Positions 58,069 to 64,000 of a DNA stretch of 64,000 nucleotides are shown here, one piece after another (positions within the stretch are counted from its first letter, which is position 1; every line of letters begins with the position of its first letter). Below the pieces are notes generated by a model. That model made no database searches. It saw only the letters and a program-made list of their open reading frames with translations, and had not been told where the DNA came from. The position numbers and the translations under genes are program-made. This DNA is from Streptomyces sp. Lineage in GTDB: Bacteria; Actinomycetota; Actinomycetes; Streptomycetales; Streptomycetaceae. Location: the NCBI RefSeq assembly GCF_019510245.1, contig NZ_JAEKKT010000144.1, positions 60,211 to 124,210 of the forward strand, in the 5' to 3' direction.

Positions 58069-58099
58069 TTGACCTCAAGTTTGGTTGAGGTCGCAGGAT
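58069..58099 (+). promoter_or_regulatory. SoxR-type promoter: SoxR box in a 19-bp spacer, leaderless start
   Basis: TTGACC (58069-58074) and CAGGAT (58094-58099) are 19 bases apart, the long spacer typical of MerR/SoxR-activated promoters. The spacer region is the perfect 8-bp inverted repeat GACCTCAA-GTTTGG-TTGAGGTC (58071-58092), which fits the ACCTCAA-N6-TTGAGGT pattern of known SoxR sites. The -10 ends seven bases before the ATG at 58107. Confidence 0.8.
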
Positions 58100-58106
58100 C
58101 CCCGGC

Positions 58107-58817
58107 ATGACGACCACCGAGGAACAGACACGCGGTCCTGCCGGTCTGCCGGCCCTGATGAGCCTGATGAGCCTGATGACCGGCGACGAGAAGCACGGAC
58201 CGGCCGCGACCTCCACGCTCGACGTGCTGTGGGTGCTCTACGACCGGGTGCTCAGGGTCGCCCCGGACCGGATCGACGACCCGGCCCGGGACCGGTTCCT
58301 GCTGAGCAAGGGACACGGACCGATGGCGTACTACGCGGTGCTCGCCGCCAAGGGCTTCGTCCCGGTGTCGTGGCTGCCGGGCTTCGGCTCCTACGACTCC
58401 CCCCTCGGCCACCACCCCGACCGCACCCTCGTCCCGGGCGTCGAGATCGGCAGCGGTTCCCTGGGGCACGGGCTGCCGATCGCGGTGGGGACGGCTCTCG
58501 GGCTGCGTCTGCAGGGGCTGGACGAGCCCCGGGTGTGGGTGCTGACCGGGGACGCCGAGCTGGACGAGGGCAGCAATCACGAGGCGATCGCCTTCGCCGG
58601 GCCCGCCGGTCTGGAGCGGCTGCACACCGTCGTCGTCGACAACTCCTCCGCCCGGCACGCCCGGCCGGGCGGGATCAGCGCGCGCTTCGAGGCCGCCGGC
58701 TGGTCGGCGGTGACCGTCGACGGACGTGACCACGAGGCGCTGTACGAGGCGTTCACCGCCCCGCATCCGGGCCGCCCGCACGTGGTGGTGGCCCGTGTCG
58801 AGCCCAAGTCCCTCTGA
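58107..58817 (+). CDS. Transketolase N-terminal subunit (ThDP-binding)
   Basis: A 236-residue half of a transketolase-like enzyme. It carries the ThDP/Mg-binding part: LLSKGHGPMAYYAVLAAKGF, PGVEIGSGSLGHGLPIAVGTALG and VLTGDAELDEGSNHEAIAFA. The second half is encoded 41 bases downstream, as in split transketolases. The substrate may be a ketose phosphate of the pentose pathway or another 2-ketose. Its start is at the +1 of a SoxR-type promoter, so it is probably induced by redox-active compounds. The N-terminus has a short in-frame repeat (LMSLMSLMTG). Confidence 0.9.
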   Translation: MTTTEEQTRGPAGLPALMSLMSLMTGDEKHGPAATSTLDVLWVLYDRVLRVAPDRIDDPARDRFLLSKGHGPMAYYAVLAAKGFVPVSWLPGFGSYDSPLGHHPDRTLVPGVEIGSGSLGHGLPIAVGTALGLRLQGLDEPRVWVLTGDAELDEGSNHEAIAFAGPAGLERLHTVVVDNSSARHARPGGISARFEAAGWSAVTVDGRDHEALYEAFTAPHPGRPHVVVARVEPKSL

Positions 58818-58858
58818 CCGGCCGTTTGGCACTTCGCACAGGAAGGGCACTCACCTCC

Positions 58859-59770
58859 ATGGACACCATGCGTGACCGTTTCGTCCCCGTCGTCTCCCGG
58901 CTCCTCGACGAGGATCCGCGGGTCGTGGTCGTCCTCGCCGAGATCGGCGCGGCGACCCTGGAGGAGACACGCCGGCGTCACCCCGACCGGGTGATCAACG
59001 TCGGCATCCGCGAGCAGCTGCTGGTCGGGGCGGCGGCCGGGCTGGCGCTGACCGGGCTGCGGCCGGTGGTGCACACGTTCGCCAGTTTTCTCGTCGAGCG
59101 GCCCTTCGAGCAGGTCAAGCTGGACCTCGGCCACCAGGACGCGGGCGCGGTGCTGGTCAGCGCGGCCGCCTCCTTCGACTGGCCGGCCGGCGGCTACACG
59201 CACATGGCGCCCGGCGACGTGGCGCTGCTCGACACCCTCGACGGCTGGACCGTGCATGTGCCGGGGCACCCGGACGAGGCGGAGAGCCTGCTGCGGCACG
59301 CGGTGGCCGCGGGCGACGACAAGGTGTACGTGCGCCTCTCCGCGCAGGCCAACCGGGAACCGCTTCCGGTCGACGGGCAGCATGTCCGTACCGTCCGTGA
59401 GGGCCGCTCCGGTGTGGTCGTCGCCGTCGGCCCGATGCTGGACGCCGTCCTGGACGCCACCGGGGGCCTGGACGTCACGGTCCTGTACGCGACGACGGTA
59501 CGGCCCTTCGACGCCGCCGCGCTGCGCCGCGCCACGGAGTCGGCGGGGACGGACGTCGTGCTGGTCGAGCCGTATCTGGCGGGGACGTCCACGCCCGCCG
59601 TGAGCGGGGCGCTCGCCGAGGTGCCGCACCGGGTGCTCGGGCTGGGCGTGGGACGGCGCGAGCTGCGGCGCTACGGAACGGTCGAGGAGCATGTGGCCGC
59701 GCACGGGCTGGACGCGGGGAGCCTGCGGGAGCGGATCACCGCCTTCGTCGGGGCAGCGGCCCGCGGGTGA
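58859..59770 (+). CDS. Transketolase C-terminal subunit
   Basis: A 303-residue partner containing the pyrimidine-binding and C-terminal domains: PDRVINVGIREQLLVGAAAGLALTG supplies the conserved Glu that activates ThDP, then GGYTHMAPGDVALLDTL. It assembles with the upstream subunit. ATG at 58859 is used; an ATG three codons later and a GGAAGGG further upstream leave the exact start slightly open. The stop abuts the convergent MmcQ/YjbR stop with no gap. Confidence 0.9.
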   Translation: MDTMRDRFVPVVSRLLDEDPRVVVVLAEIGAATLEETRRRHPDRVINVGIREQLLVGAAAGLALTGLRPVVHTFASFLVERPFEQVKLDLGHQDAGAVLVSAAASFDWPAGGYTHMAPGDVALLDTLDGWTVHVPGHPDEAESLLRHAVAAGDDKVYVRLSAQANREPLPVDGQHVRTVREGRSGVVVAVGPMLDAVLDATGGLDVTVLYATTVRPFDAAALRRATESAGTDVVLVEPYLAGTSTPAVSGALAEVPHRVLGLGVGRRELRRYGTVEEHVAAHGLDAGSLRERITAFVGAAARG

Positions 59771-60133
59771 TCAGCCTTCCTCGCCGGGCAGCCCCAGCTC
59801 CGGGTAGGAGTCCAGGAGCTGGGGCGGGGCCGCCTGCCGCCAGGAGTCGGCGAGGATGTCGCGCAGCTCCCCCTCGCCCTCCAGGGCGGCGAGCCGGACC
59901 CGGACCCACGCGAACTGGGCCTCGTGACCGGCGATCCAGAACTTGCCGGGCTCGGCGAGCACCAGTTCGTCGCGCTCCTCCTTGGGGCAGCGCACGGCGA
60001 TGGAGGTCTCGTCCTCGGGCAGCGTGGCGAACATCTTCCCGGCGACCCGGAACGTGGGCATGCTCCAGGCGGTCTTCTCGCTGGTGTCCGGCAGGGACAG
60101 GGCGACACGGCGTACGTCTTCGGCGTCCGGCAT
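59771..60133 (-). CDS. MmcQ/YjbR-family protein
   Basis: A 120-residue MmcQ/YjbR-like double-wing protein: EDVRRVALSLPDTSEKTAWSMPTFRVAGKMFA, then IAVRCPKEERDEL and a C-terminal SWRQAAPPQLL. Members have a CyaY-like or DNA-binding-like fold and unknown function. A TACGGT -10-like hexamer ends seven bases before the ATG at 60133 with no Shine-Dalgarno sequence, so the mRNA is probably leaderless. It is convergent with the transketolase pair. Confidence 0.85.
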   Translation of the reverse strand: MPDAEDVRRVALSLPDTSEKTAWSMPTFRVAGKMFATLPEDETSIAVRCPKEERDELVLAEPGKFWIAGHEAQFAWVRVRLAALEGEGELRDILADSWRQAAPPQLLDSYPELGLPGEEG

Positions 60134-60163
60134 GCCCCGAACCGTAGCCCCTGCCACTGACAG

Positions 60164-60699
60164 TCACCCGGCCGCGGCGTGCACGTGCTTGTAGTAGAGG
60201 GTCGTCGGGCGCAGTACGCCGGTGGGGTCGAGGGCGTGGTCGGGGATGACCCCGGCGCGGGTCCAGCCGGCCGAGCGGTAGAGGTGCTCCGCGGGGCTGT
60301 CCGTCTCGGTGTCCAGATGGAGCAGGGTGATCCCGGCGGCGGCCGCGGCCTCCTCGGCGTCGGCCAGCAGCCCGCGTCCGATGCCCTGGCCCCGCGCGTC
60401 GCGGCGGACCATCAGCTTCACCGGCTCGGCGCGGTGCGGGCTGTTCGGTTTGCCGGGGTGGGGGAAGGCGAGGCCCACCGTGCCGACGGTCCGGCCGGCG
60501 TCGTCCAGCGCGGCCCAGACGGCCAGCTGCCCGGCGGCCACGGCGGTGGCCCGCTCCCGCCACCAGGCGGCGGCCCGCTCCCGCCCGAAGGGGGCGAGGA
60601 GCCGACGGACGCCCCGCCGTTCACGGTGTCGACCAGCAGCTCGGCCAACTCCCCCACGCGCTGCGACAGTTGCTCTTCCTCCAGACGCAGTGTTCTCAC
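60164..60699 (-). pseudogene. GNAT acetyltransferase split by a frameshift
   Basis: GTG 60699 (overlapping the cupin stop as GTGA) starts VRTLRLEEEQLSQRVGELAE and reaches NGGASVG. The family continuation FLAPFGRERAAAWW then lies in another frame. One base is missing near 60600 (minus-strand GTCGGCTCCTCG where GTCGGCTTCCTCG is expected). The second frame carries the acetyl-CoA fold intact: VKLMVRRDARGQGIGRGLLADAEEAA, and HLYRSAGWTRAGVIPDHAL, to a stop at 60164. GNAT enzymes acetylate amines or antibiotics with acetyl-CoA. As written the product is broken; an assembly error is the alternative. Confidence 0.75.
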
Positions 60700-60905
60700 G
60701 GCCGCACCACCGCCAGCACGTACCGCGTCTGCGCCGGTCCCGCGCACCGGAACCGGGTCGGCCCCCACACCCGCAAGCGCAGGCAGTCCCCGGCGCCCAG
60801 GAGGTGCTCGGCCCCCTCCGCGGTCACGGCCAGGCTCCCGTCGAGCACCCAGATGTGCTGTTCCAGGCCGGGCAGCGGCGGACGGTCGTAATGGAACGCC
60901 CGCAT
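60696..60905 (-). pseudogene. Cupin-domain fragment, probably the tail of an HTH-cupin regulator
   Basis: Only about 69 residues remain: MRAFHYDRPPLPGLEQHIWVL then GDCLRLRVWGPTRFRCAGP, which is the second half of a small cupin barrel. In Streptomyces such cupins are usually the C-terminal part of XRE-type regulators preceding GNAT genes. Here the frame begins ten bases after a LysR stop, with no helix-turn-helix. ATG 60905 has no convincing ribosome-binding site. A short free-standing cupin is the alternative. Confidence 0.55.
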
Positions 60906-60915
60906 CAAGGAAGGC

Positions 60916-61818
60916 TCACAGCCCCGCCGCCTCGCTCAGGGCGTCGAGCACCGGGCGGATCAGCGGATGGGCCTCGGCTCCGCGTCGTACGGCCGCGAAG
61001 ACCCGGCGGGTCGGGGCGACGCCGTCGACGGGGCGCACGACCACGCCGGTCAGGTCCGTGCCGCGCAGCGCGGAACGCGGGACGAGGGCCACGCCCGCGT
61101 CGGCCGCGGCCAGGGCCACCACGGCCCGGAAGTCGTCGGAGGAGTGTTCGAGGCGGGGCTGGAAGCCGGCGCTCTCGCAGGCCAGGACGACCACGTCGTG
61201 GCAGGGGTTGCCGGGGTACGGGCCGATCCAGGTGTCCTTGGCCAGCTCGGCGAGGGGGACCTCGCAGGCCTCGGCCAGCCGGTGGTGGAGCGGCACGACG
61301 GCGTCGAACGGCTCGGCGTACAGCGGCACGTGGGTGAGCCGGGGGTCGTCGGCGGGCGGCGCCCCTCGATACTCCACGGCGACCGCGACGTCGACCTGCC
61401 GGTCCAGGACCATCGGGAGGCTGGCGTCGCCCTCGGCGTCCTGGACGCGGATACGGATGCCGGGGGCGGTGCGGGCGAGGTGGGCCAGGGCCGGCGCGAC
61501 CACCTGGGCGATGCCGGTGGCGAAGGCGGCGACGGTGACCGTGCCGGCCTCGCCGGAGCCGTACGCGGCCAGCTCGGCCTCGGCCCGCTCCAGCTGGGCG
61601 AGGACCGCGTTGGTGTGGGCGAGCAGGATCTCGCCGGCCGCGGTCAGCCGCACGCCCTTGGCGCTGCGCTCGACCAGGCGGTGGCCGGTCTCCTGTTCGA
61701 GGGCCGTCAGCTGCTGGGAGACGGCCGAGGGGGTCAGATAGAGCGCGGCGGCAGCCGCCGTCACCGTGCGGTGGTCGGCCACCGCACGGAGGATGTGGAG
61801 CCGCCGCGCTTCGATCAT
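60916..61818 (-). CDS. LysR-family transcriptional regulator
   Basis: A 300-residue LysR regulator: HILRAVADHRTVTAAAAALYLTPSAVSQQLTALEQETG (DNA-binding domain, residues 8-46) followed by the two-lobed effector domain beginning VTVAAFATGIAQVVAPAL. A GATAAT -10 consensus ends seven bases before the ATG at 61818 and no Shine-Dalgarno sequence is present, indicating a leaderless transcript. Its target is not obvious: the next upstream genes (kbl-tdh) point the same way, and downstream lies the decayed cupin/GNAT pair. Confidence 0.92.
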   Translation of the reverse strand: MIEARRLHILRAVADHRTVTAAAAALYLTPSAVSQQLTALEQETGHRLVERSAKGVRLTAAGEILLAHTNAVLAQLERAEAELAAYGSGEAGTVTVAAFATGIAQVVAPALAHLARTAPGIRIRVQDAEGDASLPMVLDRQVDVAVAVEYRGAPPADDPRLTHVPLYAEPFDAVVPLHHRLAEACEVPLAELAKDTWIGPYPGNPCHDVVVLACESAGFQPRLEHSSDDFRAVVALAAADAGVALVPRSALRGTDLTGVVVRPVDGVAPTRRVFAAVRRGAEAHPLIRPVLDALSEAAGL

Positions 61819-61906
61819 GAGGTTGATTATCGCAACATGTCGGAGCCACCCGGAGCGCCGGCTCCGTTCAGCCCGCCGGTGCGGTTCGGGCCGCCGATGC
61901 CGTTGT

Positions 61907-63100
61907 TCAGCCCGCCAGCTCCGCGCGGGCCGCGACGAAGGCGTCCACCGCGCGGTTGACGTCGTCCGTGGAATGGGCCGCGGACAGCTGGACGCGGATC
62001 CGGGCCTGCCCCTGCGGGACCACCGGATAGGAGAAGCCGATCACGTACACGCCCCGCTCCAGCAGCAGCTCGGCCATCCGGCCCGCCTGCGCCGCGTCGC
62101 CGATCATCACGGGGGCGATGGCGTGGTCGCCGGGGAGGATGTCGAAGCCCTCCTCGGTCATCCGGCGGCGGAACAGCGCGGTGTTCTCCGCGAGCCGGAC
62201 CCGCAGGTCGTCCGCCGCCTCCAGCAGGTCGAGGACCTTCAGCGAGGCGGCCGCGATCACCGGGGCGAGGGTGTTGGAGAAGAGGTAGGGGCGTGAGCGC
62301 TTGCGGAGCAGGGCGACGATCTCGGCGCGGGCCGCGACGTAGCCGCCGGAGGCGCCGCCGAGGGCCTTGCCGAGGGTGCCGGTGATGATGTCGACGCGGT
62401 CCATCACACCGTGCAGCTCGGGGGTGCCGCGGCCGGACGGGCCGACGAAGCCGACGGCGTGCGAGTCGTCGACCATGACCATCGCGTCGTAGCGGTCGGC
62501 GAGGTCGCAGATCTCGCGCAGCGGGGCCAGGTAGCCGTCCATGGAGAACACGCCGTCGGTGACGACCAGCCGGCGCCGCGCGCCCTGCGCCTCCTTCAGC
62601 TGCCGTTCCAGGTCGGCCAGGTCGCGGTTGGCGTAGCGGAAGCGGCGGGCCTTGGAGAGGCGGATGCCGTCGATGATCGACGCGTGGTTGAGGGCGTCCG
62701 AGATCACCGCGTCCTCCTCGCCGAGGAGGGTCTCGAAGACACCGCCGTTGGCGTCGAAGCAGGAGGAGTAGAGGATCGTGTCCTCCTGGCCGAGGAACGC
62801 CGACAGGCGGGCCTCCAGCTCCTTGTGGACCTCCTGGGTGCCGCAGATGAAGCGGACGGAGGCCATGCCGTAGCCCCAGCGGTCCAGGGCCTGGTGGGCG
62901 GCGGCGATCACGTCGGGGTGGTCGGCGAGACCGAGGTAGTTGTTGGCGCAGAAGTTGAGGACCTCGCCGGGGCGGCCGCCCGCGGTGACGGCGACGGTCG
63001 CGGACTGCGGGGTGCCGATCACGCGCTCGGGCTTGTGCAGGCCGGCGGCGCGGATCTCGTCGAGGGTGGCGCGCAGGTCGTCGCGCACGGAGTCGAACAT
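61907..63100 (-). CDS. kbl: Glycine C-acetyltransferase (2-amino-3-ketobutyrate CoA ligase)
   Basis: Kbl is the PLP enzyme that cleaves 2-amino-3-ketobutyrate with CoA into glycine and acetyl-CoA, the second step of threonine breakdown. The 397-residue alpha-oxoamine synthase has NFCANNYLGLADHP, DALNHASIIDGIRLSKA, MVDDSHAVGFVG and the PLP Lys in TGTLGKALGGASGG. The ATG at 63100 is the family start. It lies 31 bases after tdh on the same strand, so the two form an operon. Confidence 0.95.
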   Translation of the reverse strand: MFDSVRDDLRATLDEIRAAGLHKPERVIGTPQSATVAVTAGGRPGEVLNFCANNYLGLADHPDVIAAAHQALDRWGYGMASVRFICGTQEVHKELEARLSAFLGQEDTILYSSCFDANGGVFETLLGEEDAVISDALNHASIIDGIRLSKARRFRYANRDLADLERQLKEAQGARRRLVVTDGVFSMDGYLAPLREICDLADRYDAMVMVDDSHAVGFVGPSGRGTPELHGVMDRVDIITGTLGKALGGASGGYVAARAEIVALLRKRSRPYLFSNTLAPVIAAASLKVLDLLEAADDLRVRLAENTALFRRRMTEEGFDILPGDHAIAPVMIGDAAQAGRMAELLLERGVYVIGFSYPVVPQGQARIRVQLSAAHSTDDVNRAVDAFVAARAELAG

Positions 63101-63131
63101 GCCAGAAGCTCCCAGGGGATGACGCGAGGAA

Positions 63132-64000
63132 TTACACGGTCCAGTCGAGGATGACCTTGCCGCCGCGGCCGCTCGCCGCGTCGGCGAAGGCCGCCTCGAA
63201 GTCGCGGTAGCCGTAGCGGCCGGTGATCACGGGGGCGAGGTCGAGTCCGCCTTCCAGGAGAACCGACATCGCGTACCAGGTCTCGAACATCTCACGGCCG
63301 TAGATGCCCTTGATGGTGATCATCGAGGTGACGATCCGGGCCCAGTCGACGGGGAACTCCGCGGCGGGCAGGCCGAGTACGGCGATACGGCCGCCGTGCG
63401 TCATGTTGGCGATCATGTCGCGCATGGCCTCGGGGCGGCCGGACATCTCCAGGCCGACGTCGAAGCCCTCGCGCAGCCCCAGCTCCCGCTGTCCGTCGGC
63501 GATCCCGGCCTGCGTCACGTTCAGGGCGAGGCTCACGCCGATCTTGCGGGCGAGGTCGAGGCGCTCCTCGCTGACGTCGGTGATAACGACGTGCCGGGCA
63601 CCGGCGTGCCGGGCCACGGCGGCGGCCATGAGACCGATCGGCCCCGCGCCGGTGATCAGGACGTCCTCGCCGACCAGCGGGAAGGACAGTGCGGTGTGCA
63701 CGGCGTTGCCGAACGGGTCGAAGATCGCGGCCACGTCGAGGTCGACGGGGACCCGGTGCACCCAGACGTTGCCGGCGGGCAGCGCGACGTACTCGGCGAA
63801 CGCGCCGTCCCGGCCGACGCCGAGGCCCACCGTGGCCCGGCACAGGTGGCGCCGCCCGGCCTGGCAGTTGCGGCACTTGCCGCAGACGAGGTGGCCCTCG
63901 CCGCTGACGCGGTCGCCCGCCTTGATGTCGGTGACGTCCCGGCCGGTCGCCACGACCTCGCCGACGAACTCGTGCCCGACCACGAGCGGGGTGGTGATGG
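63132..64000 (-). CDS. tdh: L-threonine 3-dehydrogenase (N-terminus beyond window)
   Basis: Tdh oxidises L-threonine to 2-amino-3-ketobutyrate with NAD, supplying Kbl. At least 289 residues are inside the window, starting within the catalytic domain at the GHEFVG motif. The structural zinc site CGKCRNCQAGRRHLC is intact, followed by FDPFGNAVHTALSFPLVGEDVLITGAGPIGLMAAAVA (Rossmann domain) and the C-terminal ITGRYGYRDFEAAFADAASG. The start codon lies to the right of the window. Confidence 0.95.
   Translation of the reverse strand, partial: ITTPLVVGHEFVGEVVATGRDVTDIKAGDRVSGEGHLVCGKCRNCQAGRRHLCRATVGLGVGRDGAFAEYVALPAGNVWVHRVPVDLDVAAIFDPFGNAVHTALSFPLVGEDVLITGAGPIGLMAAAVARHAGARHVVITDVSEERLDLARKIGVSLALNVTQAGIADGQRELGLREGFDVGLEMSGRPEAMRDMIANMTHGGRIAVLGLPAAEFPVDWARIVTSMITIKGIYGREMFETWYAMSVLLEGGLDLAPVITGRYGYRDFEAAFADAASGRGGKVILDWTV

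Overview
The window reads as chromosomal DNA of a high-GC actinomycete, almost certainly Streptomyces. GC is very high with nearly all-G/C third codon positions, genes are tightly coupled through GTGA/ATGA/TGATG stop-start overlaps, and GTG starts are common. Lipoproteins carry twin-arginine signals, several genes look leaderless, and dispersed 'GCGCGACCAGCCACGACG'-type intergenic repeats typical of the genus are present. There is no transposase, integrase, phage gene or CRISPR array.

Region 1 (1-31 kb) is largely sugar and polyol catabolism. An inositol-type binding lipoprotein (partial, minus) diverges from iolD and a HutC-type GntR regulator. Next comes a galactoside operon (4015-10559): lipoprotein, two permeases, GH36 alpha-galactosidase and GH42 beta-galactosidase. 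After an aldo/keto reductase, a NUDIX hydrolase, a tandem 71-bp repeat, an ABC exporter and a quinone-oxidoreductase-like gene lies a second, minus-strand galactose operon that reads from 26276 down to 16076. It holds a secreted GH27 alpha-galactosidase with a propeller-like tail, an ABC importer, a cytoplasmic GH36 alpha-galactosidase, a 30-codon remnant of an SDR dehydrogenase, a FadR-type GntR regulator, a DgoD-like galactonate dehydratase and a mutarotase-like protein. The remnant sits where a galactose dehydrogenase of the De Ley-Doudoroff route would be expected. Then come a YoaK-type membrane protein, a CGNR zinc-finger regulator facing a leaderless TPR-like gene, tRNA-Pro(GGG), a DUF309 gene, and the cobalamin genes cobF and cobK.

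Region 2 (31-44 kb) holds a cluster of paralogous ribosomal proteins (L36, L31 type B, L33), a TSUP permease, dps, a LysR/SDR divergent pair, a FluG-like two-gene unit (glutamine-synthetase-like plus amidohydrolase), a NUDIX gene, a GAF-SpoIIE-HATPase phosphatase, a TIGR01777 epimerase and an MFS exporter.

Region 3 (43.6-50.9 kb) is an aromatic-catabolism operon divergent from a LysR regulator: FAH hydrolase, cyclase (interrupted by an in-frame TGA), FAD monooxygenase, ACMSD-like decarboxylase, extradiol dioxygenase and a second FAH hydrolase. The set suits hydroxylation, decarboxylation and meta-cleavage of an aromatic acid.

Region 4 (51-64 kb) holds a NarL-type two-component system, two divergent WD40-repeat proteins (one with an exact 33-bp internal duplication) and a second identical tRNA-Pro(GGG). 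A split transketolase pair follows, whose leaderless promoter contains a textbook SoxR box within a 19-bp spacer. The window ends with a MmcQ/YjbR protein, a decayed cupin/GNAT pair (truncation plus frameshift), a LysR regulator, and kbl-tdh for threonine breakdown (tdh cut by the window edge).

The most notable observations are the SoxR box at the transketolase pair, the internally deleted SDR gene in the galactose operon, the nonsense-interrupted cyclase, the AT-rich palindromic operator before the GH27 operon, and the recurring leaderless promoters.
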